Assembly: GCA_017938285.1 (NCBI GenBank)
Contig: JAGBBW010000040.1
Location: forward strand, 1-36,164
DNA: 36,164 nt
DNA from: Lachnospiraceae bacterium
GTDB taxonomy: Bacteria > Bacillota > Clostridia > Lachnospirales > Lachnospiraceae
Direction of reading: 5' to 3'
The notes beneath the pieces were generated by a model. The model worked only from the letters and a program-made list of their open reading frames with translations. It ran no database searches and was not told where the DNA came from. Position numbers and translations under genes: made by a program. This document shows, piece by piece, positions 14,152 through 22,217 of this stretch; positions within the stretch are counted from its first letter, which is position 1; each line of letters opens with the position of its first letter.

Positions 14152-15957
14152 TCACTTCATGTTTTTTAACAATGTGCCTGCATCTTTTTCTCCAAAATAC
14201 TCTGCTATCTCTAAATATGGTTTCATAGTCGCTTCATCATATTCTAACACTTTTCCTGCAACATACTCTGTTCCAATGAATACAATAGCCTTAGGACACA
14301 TTCTCTTAAAAGCCGCTTTTATGTATTGCATTCCTTTTTCCCTTCTACATCCCTCATTAATATACCACATTCCCGCATGAAACAATGCATATGGAATTCC
14401 TTGCGCCGCCAGCAAGAAGACATTACTCATTATTTTTGTTTTTTCTACGATATTCGATGCTTTAGAGAATTCAAATTCATTTACTACATCCTTTGCATCT
14501 AAACATCCCTTTTCAAAAGCCTCCTCTAACTTTCCTAACATTTCATCCAGCTCTTTTGATTTCTTTTTGCTTCGAAAACTCTTCAACATTTGAAAATAAT
14601 ACTGAAACAGCACTTCCCTTCCATAATCCCCATATTCTTCTGTCATAATTCGAAAAGCTTCTGATGTCTCATTTTCCATTGCAAGTTTTTCTACTTTTTT
14701 CTGCGCTTGTAAAATCGCAGTATTAGCAAGAGCAGAAGCCACCTTATAAGCCAACTCTCTCTCCTTCTGTACATAAACCAGCTCCGGTCTTTCTGCATAG
14801 ATAAGATTATTTTCTTCCAAATTATCCATTAGTTTTTTACATTCACTTAACTTTTCCACCGAAGCACCCAAGCCCAATTTCTCTTCTTCGAGCTTATTGA
14901 GTAATTTTGCATCACGATAAGATAAAAAAGCTAATTGAACTTCTTCTTTAATACCACATATGGAAGCAAGTTCCAGTAGTTCCCTACCATAAACAGGATA
15001 CTTTTCTGAATATACACTTACATATGCAGCCAAATCAAATGGATTTTCATTCAACTTTCTAACCGCCGCATCCATATGATAAATTGTTATATTTTCATCA
15101 AGATTCACTAATTCCCAATAATCATATCTGAAATCACCTTGAGCATAATTATTATCAATTAAATACTTGCTTACTCTTTGAGCAGCACCTTCTATATGAT
15201 ATTGCCATGCTTCCTTTATTCTTTTTATAAACTCAGGCTGTTCCTTTATTTTTAGCTTTAATGCAATAATTTCTTTCGTATTTTTAGTTGCATTAATATT
15301 TCGTTTTGTAGCATTTCCAAATTCATTTACTATCGCTCCCCCAAGATTCAACAAATCAGCTTTCAATGAACCTATTATTGCACTTTTTATAGTTGTACCA
15401 CCACCAATCCAGCCTGGAACATATTCTGTTCTGGAACTGTCATTATAAGAATTCAGTTCGGCCCGAAGTTCCTCAAACTCAGAACAGCACTCCTCAAGGA
15501 ATTCACCCAACGAGTCTGCTTTACTAATCCAGTCATAGAAGTTTTCCAGATAATCTTCATATGTAATATTACAACCAAACGATTTTATAAACACCATGCT
15601 GGCGTAAACAACTGATTCATTAATTTCTTTTTGCACCGCTTTTCTTTCTTTTACAATATTATCAAATGAGGTTGCAGCAATCCAATCCTGTAGTCTAATC
15701 CATGTTTTGTTGAAAATTTTTTTAAAAAATATATATGATTTTCTTTTCAACAATGTTTTTTCCGAAAGAGTAATTTTATGTTCCCCAACATAGAAAGTCT
15801 CTTTTACCATATCTGCTTCATGATATTTTTCCCACATTTTATCAATGAGATTATCCAAAATCATCTGATTACTCAATAAAAGTTCTGTATTACAGTACGG
15901 ACATTCTAAACCAGAAAAATAGTTACTTATTTTACTTCCACATTCATAGCAATACAT
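14152..15957 (-). CDS. Zinc-ribbon protein with glycine-rich segment and helical repeats, unknown function
   Basis: A 601-residue protein. An N-terminal zinc ribbon (C3, C6, C19, C22) is followed by an alpha-helical region. A Gly/Ala-rich amphipathic stretch (~residues 183-215, GWIGGGTTIKSAIIGSLKADLL then LGGAIVNEFGNATKRN) comes next, then ~380 residues of helices with SEL1-like repeats near the C terminus (IPYALFHAGMWYINEG, CPKAIVFIGTEYVAG). No enzymatic motif was seen. I chose the ATG at 15957 because the zinc ribbon then starts at residue 3, AAGGAAG lies upstream, and the promoter at 16014-16042 would leave the upstream ATG (15999) with a leader of only ~8 nt. It heads the three-gene operon and is divergent from the XRE gene. 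Confidence 0.75.
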   Translation of the reverse strand: MYCYECGSKISNYFSGLECPYCNTELLLSNQMILDNLIDKMWEKYHEADMVKETFYVGEHKITLSEKTLLKRKSYIFFKKIFNKTWIRLQDWIAATSFDNIVKERKAVQKEINESVVYASMVFIKSFGCNITYEDYLENFYDWISKADSLGEFLEECCSEFEELRAELNSYNDSSRTEYVPGWIGGGTTIKSAIIGSLKADLLNLGGAIVNEFGNATKRNINATKNTKEIIALKLKIKEQPEFIKRIKEAWQYHIEGAAQRVSKYLIDNNYAQGDFRYDYWELVNLDENITIYHMDAAVRKLNENPFDLAAYVSVYSEKYPVYGRELLELASICGIKEEVQLAFLSYRDAKLLNKLEEEKLGLGASVEKLSECKKLMDNLEENNLIYAERPELVYVQKERELAYKVASALANTAILQAQKKVEKLAMENETSEAFRIMTEEYGDYGREVLFQYYFQMLKSFRSKKKSKELDEMLGKLEEAFEKGCLDAKDVVNEFEFSKASNIVEKTKIMSNVFLLAAQGIPYALFHAGMWYINEGCRREKGMQYIKAAFKRMCPKAIVFIGTEYVAGKVLEYDEATMKPYLEIAEYFGEKDAGTLLKNMK

Positions 15958-16013
15958 TATTTTCTCTTCCTTCCCTTCTTCGTTTGTCGTACATTCCAAG
16001 CAACTCCAGCATT

Positions 16014-16042
16014 ATTCTACAATTAATTATGACTTGTGTCAA
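16014..16042 (-). promoter_or_regulatory. Consensus promoter of the zinc-ribbon operon
   Basis: Minus-strand TTGACA (16037-16042), 17-bp spacer, TAGAAT (16014-16019). Start of transcription near 16007, about 50 nt before the chosen start codon of the first zinc-ribbon gene. Confidence 0.75.
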
Positions 16043-16051
16043 TCGCATTAC

Positions 16052-16062
16052 GCTATTATAGC
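16052..16062. promoter_or_regulatory. Palindromic operator candidate between divergent XRE gene and operon
   Basis: GCTAT-T-ATAGC, a perfect 11-bp palindrome, lies 10 bp upstream of the operon -35 and ~55 bp before the XRE start codon. Its position in the divergent intergenic region suits binding by the small XRE repressor. Confidence 0.45.
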
Positions 16063-16117
16063 AAGGTTTAATTTGACTATAAATCCCATTACAATTGTCG
16101 TATAAGGAGGATATGCA

Positions 16118-16345
16118 ATGAAACCTGAATACAAGAATTTGTACGAAAAATTTGGATTAAATGTAGTATATTATAGAAAGCGTTTAAAAATCACCCAACT
16201 GGAACTTGCTGAACTTGTCGATGTTGACAGAAGCCACATAAGTGCAATAGAACTGGGCAAAGTCGGTGTTTCCTTTGATGTAATATTTAAACTAGCAGAA
16301 GTTCTACAAATCACACCAAAAGACCTATTTGATTTCAGAGATTAA
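16118..16345 (+). CDS. Small XRE-family regulator divergent from the zinc-ribbon operon
   Basis: A 75-residue stand-alone helix-turn-helix protein (FGLNVVYYRKRLKITQLELAELVDVDRSHISAIELGKVGVSFDVIFKLAEVLQ) with no extra domain, the size of phage- and defence-associated Xre repressors. RBS AAGGAGGATATGCA precedes the ATG. It faces away from the three-gene operon with a 160-bp shared regulatory region that holds a palindrome and a consensus promoter. That is the typical arrangement for a dedicated regulator of the neighbouring cassette. It lies 175 bp from the decayed group II intron. The bases between (16346-16519) show no gene. Confidence 0.9.
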   Translation: MKPEYKNLYEKFGLNVVYYRKRLKITQLELAELVDVDRSHISAIELGKVGVSFDVIFKLAEVLQITPKDLFDFRD

Positions 16346-16519
16346 TGATTTTCTTACGGTATTATTTAATATACATAGAATACTATCACCATTTCATTCT
16401 CTCCACCCAAATCCATTTTTGAATTTTCTAGGACTGCTCATCCATTCTAGTGACACAATCCCTTATTGCTCACTACGCACCTCGTAAGCTCACACTTCCT
16501 TAGTCGCGTTACGCGGACA

Positions 16520-16605
16520 ATCGGGTAGGAGGTAGATAATTATTTTATCTACCGACCTCCCACACCACCGTACGTACCGTTCGGTATACGGCGGTTCTTT
16601 AGTTT
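16520..16605 (-). ncRNA. Group II intron domains V and VI (3' end of a decayed intron)
   Basis: Minus strand, 3' of the reverse transcriptase remnant. ACCGCCGTATACC pairs with GGT-ACGTACGGTGGT around a small loop (~16564-16597), the domain V hairpin with its typical bulge. A domain VI-like hairpin follows, made of GGGAGGTCGGTAGATAA and its partner TTATCTACCTCCTACCC (~16523-16561). The intron would end near 16520. Confidence 0.7.
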
Positions 16606-17350
16606 TCACATATTTTCAAAATAGAACTCTGTGAATGTAGGATAACCTAATTCACGGAGTTTCTTATTATTAAAGGCGGTTTGAAATATGAAATATCCAC
16701 TACAATACCAGTTTCCACTTCGCATATTGGCACATATCCATGCCTTTTCTTTTTTCTACTCCTAACCTCTTGAGTTCTTCGAACTTTGTTTTGACTTTCT
16801 TCCATTGTTTCCAATAGATTGCTCTTATTTTATGGCGTAGCCACTCGTCATTACTCCGCATCAGGCTTTTCATATCCGCCATTCCAAAGTAATTTACCCA
16901 TCCTCTAACAAACTGTGTCAGTTTCAATGCTCGGTATTCATTTCCCCATCCATTGCTTCTATCAATAAGTTCTCTGATTTTATCTTTCATCTTTGTTACT
17001 GATTTAGAGTGTACCCTAAGTCTGCATTTTCCCTTACATCTATAAAAACTATATCCAAGGTACTTGACTTTGCTGATGTGCGCCACGTTTGTTTTGGTAC
17101 AGTTGAATTTGAGGAATAGTTTTCCCTCAATGTATGGCACTATGTTTTCCAAGGTTCTTTCCGCACTTTTCTTGCCCTTGCAAAAAATCATACAATCATC
17201 TGCATAGCGAACAAATCTGTGTCCTCTACGTGTGAGTTCCTTATCCAACTCGTTCAGCATTATGTTACTTAAAAGTAGACTTAATGGTCCACCTTGTGGC
17301 ATACCGACCTCTGTCTTTTCAAACATTCCTCTGCTGATTACATATATTCT
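16606..17350 (-). pseudogene. ltrA: Group II intron reverse transcriptase/maturase, truncated and frameshifted
   Basis: The readable ORF (16700-17326) begins inside the palm domain: MPQGGPLS, the catalytic RYADDC motif, then the thumb and maturase X domain (FVRGWVNYFGMADMKSLMRSNDEWLRHKIRAIYWKQWK). In-frame residues IYVISRG continue upstream to ~17350, after which similarity stops, so the fingers and first RT blocks are missing. At 16700 an in-frame TAG appears. The neighbouring frame continues with YCSGYFIFQTAFNNKKLREL and TFTEFYFENM to a stop at 16606, which fits the normal maturase C terminus, so a frameshift lies there. The order RT, domain V, domain VI suggests a class C-like intron. Not functional. 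Confidence 0.85.
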
Positions 17351-17369
17351 GAGGATATATGTGCAGGAT

Positions 17370-17510
17370 ATTTATATACCGGCATATTCTGTGCTTCTTC
17401 CAACACTCTGCGACCTTGTTCAGGCGGCAGTTGAAAAATTAGCGGCGGAACAGAACTTTGCTCACAGAACACTTCTGCGGCAGGTTCCAATGGAACACAT
17501 CGTTTCATAA
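17370..17510 (+). pseudogene. 3' stump of an unidentified plus-strand gene
   Basis: An open frame beginning where the intron RT similarity stops encodes ~46 residues (AYSVLLPTLCDLVQAAVEKL ... RTLLRQVPMEHIVS) and ends at TAA 17508-17510, followed by hairpins and six T's. Its codon use is like the GC-richer genes outside the island. It looks like the C terminus of a gene cut by the insertion or its decay. I do not recognise the family. Confidence 0.3.
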
Positions 17511-17524
17511 TCCAGCCTCTCCTA

Positions 17525-17557
17525 TGATAGTTCTACTATCAGCATATGCTGTTTTTT
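17525..17557 (+). terminator. Possible terminator after the gene stump
   Basis: TGATAG/CTATCA (6 bp) and CAGC-ATAT-GCTG hairpins followed by TTTTTT on the plus strand, 15 bp after the stop of the stump. 17558-17665 shows no gene. Confidence 0.45.
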
Positions 17558-17665
17558 CACTACTGTTCATTCGTACCTCATAAACAGTAACGTTTTTCAC
17601 TTTTGTATATTTTATTCCCCACCGGATATCCTATCAGCATAATCATGTCGCTTGCGGAGGTAAAA

Positions 17666-18523
17666 TTGCATCCTATGGGATATTTTAAAGGCTGGTATTT
17701 CAAATGCTGTACCGATGACAAAACAATTGCGTTCATTCCCGCATATCATTACTGTGACAATAAAAAGTCCGCATCATTGCAAATTATAACTAATGATGCG
17801 GCTTTTCATATACCATTTCAGACAATCAAATATAACGACAAACCATTACACGTCAAACTTGGAGATTGCAGATTTACAGAACGAGGAATCTCTCTGAATT
17901 ATCAAAGCAACCGCCTTAAAGTTGAAGGCATCCTCCGCTTTCAACCTCTTTCTCCCATTCGTTATGACATTATGGGGCCCTTTACGCTCGTCCCATTCCT
18001 GCAATGCAGACACAGTGTTTACAGCATGACCCATAAAATCAACGGTCAACTCATGGTAAACAACCGGAACTATACCTTTCACAACGGCGTCGGTTATATC
18101 GAAGGGGACCGGGGTTACTCCTTTCCAAAACGATATATTTGGACACAGTGCTGCTTTGAACATGGCTCTTTAATGCTGTCTGTAGCCGATATCCCTATGT
18201 TAGGATTTCATTTCAACGGCATTATCGGTGTTGTTCTGTTGAATGGAAAGGAGTACCGCATCGCCACTTATCTTGGGGCAAGGATAAAACACATTGGAGC
18301 AAATACCATCACTGTCAAGCAAGGCGATTATACACTAACCGCACGACTGCAAAAAAAGAATGCACAGCCACTTTTGGCTCCTTCCAATGGCAAAATGTGC
18401 AGAACCATTCACGAAAGTGCCGTCTGCCAAACATATTATCGTTTCTCTTATAAGCAGAAGGTATTGTGCGAATTTATCAGCGACAAAGCCAGCTTCGAGT
18501 TTGAATTCACCGCCACTCGTTAA
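17666..18523 (+). CDS. Tocopherol-cyclase-family protein
   Basis: A protein of about 285 residues that matches the bacterial tocopherol cyclase family (calycin/lipocalin-like beta-rich fold). Marks are the N-terminal MGYFKGWYFKC, AFIPAYHY, the central GPFTLVPFLQCRHSVYSM, and GYIEGDRGYSFPKRYIWTQC. Plant members cyclise tocopherol precursors; in anaerobic Firmicutes the substrate is unknown and the name should be read as a fold assignment. I chose TTG 17666 because GGAGG lies 5 nt upstream and the family begins with HPM.. or similar; ATG 17645 has no RBS. It is monocistronic on the plus strand and converges with the remnant and thiC. Confidence 0.75.
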   Translation: MHPMGYFKGWYFKCCTDDKTIAFIPAYHYCDNKKSASLQIITNDAAFHIPFQTIKYNDKPLHVKLGDCRFTERGISLNYQSNRLKVEGILRFQPLSPIRYDIMGPFTLVPFLQCRHSVYSMTHKINGQLMVNNRNYTFHNGVGYIEGDRGYSFPKRYIWTQCCFEHGSLMLSVADIPMLGFHFNGIIGVVLLNGKEYRIATYLGARIKHIGANTITVKQGDYTLTARLQKKNAQPLLAPSNGKMCRTIHESAVCQTYYRFSYKQKVLCEFISDKASFEFEFTATR

Positions 18524-18644
18524 ACGGGTGGCGCGACTTCAAAGGAACTTATTCTCTGATATAAATATTTTGAAAGCTATACATCTATCTCCTGCGCTTC
18601 TTGATTCCATTTGCTCTTTAAACAGTTTAAAAACTCCTGCTTAT

Positions 18645-18775
18645 TCATGCCGTCTTCCTCCTGCTTTCAAGTTCCAAAGTCACATGGTTAATTCCGTGTT
18701 CCTTCAATTCTTCTCTGATTTTTCTTTGAAATATGAGCGTTCTCCTCTGTTCCCATATTCATTGTCACGTAATTG
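18645..18775 (-). pseudogene. C-terminal remnant of a cation diffusion facilitator, frameshifted
   Basis: On the minus strand, one frame reads NEYGNRGERSYFKEK and, after loss of one A in an A-run near 18722, another reads IREELKEHGINHVTLELES to a TGA at 18645. Joined, this matches the C terminus of CDF cation efflux transporters. A second short ORF (MNKQEFLNCLKSKW..., 23 codons) begins in the overlapping ATGA at 18648. The remnant starts right after the thiC stop. No transporter membrane part remains. Confidence 0.5.
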
Positions 18776-18792
18776 TTATGACCGTCCATACT

Positions 18793-20106
18793 TTATTTTT
18801 CCGTACAGAATTCTACTTTCCTGCCTTCCAGAATCATATTGGTTGTCCGCACGGCACACATTTTTCCGCACATCGAGCAGGTATGACGGTCTGATGGCGG
18901 CGTACTTTCAAAATATGCCCTTGCCTTTTCTTCGTCCAGTGCCAGTCCAAACATTGCTTCCCAGTCCACCTTATGACGCGCTTCCGCCATGGCATTGTCC
19001 CGCTCTCTGGCATGTGGAACTCCCTTCGCAATATCTGCTGCATGGGCGGCAATCCGGCTGGCAATGATACCTTCCTTTACATCATTCAAATCCGGAAGAC
19101 GTAAGTGCTCCGCCGGAGTAACATAGCAGAGGAAATCCGCACCGCTTGCCGCCGCAATAGCACCACCAATAGCAGAAGTAATATGGTCATATCCCGGTGC
19201 AATGTCTGTTACCAGCGGACCGAGCACATAAAATGGGGCGTTGTGACAGATTCTCTTCTGCAGCTTCATATTTGCTTCAATTTCATTCATTGCCATATGA
19301 CCCGGCCCCTCCACCATCACCTGGACATCCTTTGCCCAGGCACGTTCGGTCAATGCCCCCAGCTCAATCAGCTCCGCAATCTGTCCGGCATCCGTGCTGT
19401 CATCAATACACCCCGGCCGGAGGGCATCGCCCAGACTGATGGTAACATCATACTCCCGCAAAATTTCCAGCACTTCATCATAGTGCTCATAAAACGGATT
19501 TTCATTTCCCGTCATCATCATCCAGGCAAACAACAGGGAACCGCCCCGTGACACAATGTTCATTTTTCTCTTGTCACGCATAAAAGTTTCTACCGTTCTG
19601 CGGTTGATTCCGGCATGAATCGTCATAAAATCCACACCTTCTTCTGCATGTGCCCGGACCACCCGAAGGAAATCCTCTGCCGTGATTTCCAGTAAATCTT
19701 TTTCCAGATATCCAATGGCATCATACATCGGTACCGTGCCAATCATAGCAGGTGATTTTGCAATCAGTTCCTTGCGGAAGGTATTTGTCTTGCCATAATT
19801 ACTCAGATCCATAATGGCCTCTGCACCAAACTTTAATGCCATATCTACCTTCTGCATTTCCATCTCATAATTGTTGCAGTCTCCTGAAATACCAAGATTT
19901 ACATTTATCTTGGTCCTCAGTCCCATACCAATGCCTTCCGCAGAAATGGAAGTATGCCGGATATTACACGGAATTGCTACAACTCCCTGTGCTACCAGTT
20001 CCCGGAGTTTTTCCGGCTCCATATCTTCTTTCTTTGCCACTAGTTCCATTTCCGGTGTCAGAATTCCCTTTTTCGCTGCTTCCATCTGTGTTTTGTACTT
20101 TCTCAT
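18793..20106 (-). CDS. thiC: Phosphomethylpyrimidine synthase ThiC
   Basis: A 437-residue radical-SAM enzyme that rearranges aminoimidazole ribotide into hydroxymethylpyrimidine phosphate in thiamine synthesis. Recognisable blocks are [81 protein letters not shown] and [11 protein letters not shown]. The C terminus carries the atypical ThiC [4Fe-4S] motif [11 protein letters not shown] (CX2CX4C). Length is normal for the shorter clostridial ThiC lacking the N-terminal extension. It is the last gene of the thi operon, 43 bp after thiD. RBS GGAG precedes the ATG. Expression should fall with thiamine pyrophosphate through the riboswitch at 25300. Confidence 0.97.
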   Translation of the reverse strand: MRKYKTQMEAAKKGILTPEMELVAKKEDMEPEKLRELVAQGVVAIPCNIRHTSISAEGIGMGLRTKINVNLGISGDCNNYEMEMQKVDMALKFGAEAIMDLSNYGKTNTFRKELIAKSPAMIGTVPMYDAIGYLEKDLLEITAEDFLRVVRAHAEEGVDFMTIHAGINRRTVETFMRDKRKMNIVSRGGSLLFAWMMMTGNENPFYEHYDEVLEILREYDVTISLGDALRPGCIDDSTDAGQIAELIELGALTERAWAKDVQVMVEGPGHMAMNEIEANMKLQKRICHNAPFYVLGPLVTDIAPGYDHITSAIGGAIAAASGADFLCYVTPAEHLRLPDLNDVKEGIIASRIAAHAADIAKGVPHARERDNAMAEARHKVDWEAMFGLALDEEKARAYFESTPPSDRHTCSMCGKMCAVRTTNMILEGRKVEFCTEK

Positions 20107-20149
20107 ATTCTGTCACTCCATTTCAATACTCATTTCACATTTAATCCCA

Positions 20150-20962
20150 TCACGACACTTTATTTTCCCCTGCAAATCGTCCTGTCAGAGCAAATCCATG
20201 ATTCAGCGGTCCGCTTCCCTTTCCTAAATCAAGTCCCGTCTCCAAAGCCCCGGAAATATACTCCTTTGCTCTCCACACGGATTCCTCCAGGTTAAATCCT
20301 TTCGCCAGATTCGATGCTATGGCACTGGACAGGGTACAGCCCGTCCCGTGGGTATTCGGATTGTTGATCCGTTTTCCTTCAAACCAGACAAACGCACTGT
20401 CTGCATACAGCAGGTCGTTGGCATCATTGACACTGTGGCCACCTTTTAACAATACGGAACATCTATAGGTATCACCAATATATTTTGCTGCTGTAATCAT
20501 ATCCTCTTTCCCATAAATGGACCTTCCCGACAAAACCTCTGCTTCCGGAATGTTAGGCGTGACAAGCACTGCCAGCGGAAGAAGTTTTTCCTTCAGGATT
20601 GTTACTGCCTCTGTCTGCATAAGTCTCGAACCACTGGTTGCTGCCATCACAGGGTCAACTACTACATTTTTTGCTTTGTACTGCTTCAGTTTTTCCGCAA
20701 TCACTGTTATCAGCTCTGCCGAAGAAACCATCCCTATTTTTACCGCATCCGGGTAAATATCTTCAAATACGGCAGCCATCTGTTTTGCTAAAAATTCCGG
20801 CGGCACCTCCAGAATTCCGGTTAATCCCATTGTATTCTGCGCCGTCAGGGCGGTTATCGCGCTCATGGCATAAACACCATTCATTGTCATGGTTTTTATA
20901 TCCTCCTGAATACCTGCGCCACCGCTGGAATCACTTCCGGCAATTGATAATGCTGTTTTCAT
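20150..20962 (-). CDS. thiD: Hydroxymethylpyrimidine/phosphomethylpyrimidine kinase ThiD
   Basis: A 270-residue ribokinase-fold enzyme that phosphorylates HMP and then HMP-P to HMP-PP. Marks are ALSIAGSDSSGGAGIQEDIKTM at the N terminus, VVDPVM (~110), VTPNIPEAEVLSG (~138), and the C-terminal NTHGTGCTLSSAIASNLAKG anion-hole/ATP loop. I place the start at ATG 20962, with GGAG six bases upstream; a GTG four codons earlier is less likely. The start overlaps the end of the upstream TenI-ThiE gene by ~32 bp, indicating translational coupling within the operon. Confidence 0.95.
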   Translation of the reverse strand: MKTALSIAGSDSSGGAGIQEDIKTMTMNGVYAMSAITALTAQNTMGLTGILEVPPEFLAKQMAAVFEDIYPDAVKIGMVSSAELITVIAEKLKQYKAKNVVVDPVMAATSGSRLMQTEAVTILKEKLLPLAVLVTPNIPEAEVLSGRSIYGKEDMITAAKYIGDTYRCSVLLKGGHSVNDANDLLYADSAFVWFEGKRINNPNTHGTGCTLSSAIASNLAKGFNLEESVWRAKEYISGALETGLDLGKGSGPLNHGFALTGRFAGENKVS

Positions 20963-22217
20963 TGCTTTCTCCACTTCTTTCTACCAGCAGCTTTGCCTGT
21001 TTCCTAAGCTTTCCTGCTGCCTCTTCCACATTTTCCGCTGCAAAAATCGCAGACACCACAGCAATTCCGCTCATTCCTCCGCCACGCAGTTTCTCCATAT
21101 TGGCTTCGGTGATTCCGCCAATGGCAACCGCCGGAATTGAAACCGAAGTACAAATCTTGCGTAGCTGCTCTGTCGTAATCCGGATGGCATCCTTTTTGGT
21201 CGGCGACGGAAATACGGCACCCACCCCAAGATAATCTGCTCCGGCTTTTTCTGCTGCCTGTGCCTGCTCCACTGTTTTAGCTGTTGCCCCGATGATAAAC
21301 TCTGTTCCGGCCCTGGCCCGGATTTCTGCCACCGGCTGGTCTTCGATTCCCACATGGACACCGTCTGCCCCACTTTTTATGGCGACCTCCACATTGTCAT
21401 TGATTATCAGTGGAACATGGTAACGGTGACACAGTTTCCTTGCCTGTATCGCTTCCTCCAGAAATGCTTCCTCGTCCATCCCTTTTTCCCTGAGCTGAAT
21501 CATGGTAGCACCGCCACGCAAGGCCTCTTCCACCTGCTCCAATAAGCTCTGTCTGCCCGTCCAGGAACGGTCTGTTACCGCATACAGCAGCAGGCATTCC
21601 CTGTTAAACTCTGGTTTTCTGTAATTCTTCATAAACTCTTCCACACTCCCACACTGCATCAGACCGCTCATCACACAGGCCCCCGCTGCTCCGGTTTCCC
21701 GTACCATCCCAATATTTTCTGCGGTGATTCCTCCGATAGCATACACCGGAATCCGGACGGCTTTGCATACTTTCTGCAAAAATCCGGTTCCCCGTCCCGG
21801 CAGCCCCTTCTTACAATCCGTGGCAAAAATATGTCCGGCAACCACATAAGTACAGCCAAGCAGCTCCGCCTCTCTTGCCTCTTCTTCGGAATGACAGGAC
21901 GCGCCAAGCACGGAGAATCCTTTTTTCTTTTCCTCTGACAGGCTTCGTAAAACTGGCAGGGGCAGATGAATCGCACCTGCTTTCAATTCCAGCGCCACAT
22001 CCACAAAACTATGTAACATACATGGTACCTGATATTTTTCACAAATGGACAGTACCTGCTTTGCCAGCTCCCTGTACTCTTCCTCTGTCAAATCTTTTTC
22101 CCTGAGAATAATTCCCGCCGGATGCATTTTTGCAATTTCTTCTATACGGTCCAAAAAACGTTCTCCGCAAAGTTTCCGGTTCGTTACACAAATCATATCA
22201 GACATACAAATAATCAT
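20931..22217 (-). CDS. thiE: TenI-like domain fused to thiamine phosphate synthase ThiE
   Basis: A 428-residue protein with two tandem TIM-barrel thiamine phosphate synthase-family domains. Residues ~8-200 resemble TenI, the thiazole tautomerase branch (MICVTNRKLC, ILREKDLTEEEY, VLGASCHSEEEA, AIGGITAENI). Residues ~208-418 are a full ThiE (YAVTDRSWTG, GGATMIQLREKG, LIINDNVEVAIKSGADGVHVG, YLGVGAVFPSPTKKDA, AIGGITEANMEKL), which couples HMP-PP with thiazole phosphate. TenI and ThiE act on the same thiazole intermediate, so a fusion could channel it. Starts at 22217, 22205 or 22196 are all possible since the region overlaps the end of thiH (TGATATG). Confidence 0.92.
   Translation of the reverse strand: MIICMSDMICVTNRKLCGERFLDRIEEIAKMHPAGIILREKDLTEEEYRELAKQVLSICEKYQVPCMLHSFVDVALELKAGAIHLPLPVLRSLSEEKKKGFSVLGASCHSEEEAREAELLGCTYVVAGHIFATDCKKGLPGRGTGFLQKVCKAVRIPVYAIGGITAENIGMVRETGAAGACVMSGLMQCGSVEEFMKNYRKPEFNRECLLLYAVTDRSWTGRQSLLEQVEEALRGGATMIQLREKGMDEEAFLEEAIQARKLCHRYHVPLIINDNVEVAIKSGADGVHVGIEDQPVAEIRARAGTEFIIGATAKTVEQAQAAEKAGADYLGVGAVFPSPTKKDAIRITTEQLRKICTSVSIPAVAIGGITEANMEKLRGGGMSGIAVVSAIFAAENVEEAAGKLRKQAKLLVERSGESNENSIINCRK

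Noticed and set aside
16460-16500. GTGCG on the minus strand past the intron 3' end, possible 5' end of a second group II intron
   Set aside because: Five bases only, no following domain I structure or second RT; coincidence is likely.
18360-19067. Long plus-strand ORF overlapping the tocopherol-cyclase gene end and thiC
   Set aside because: Its sequence is a shadow of two real genes with unmistakable family motifs.
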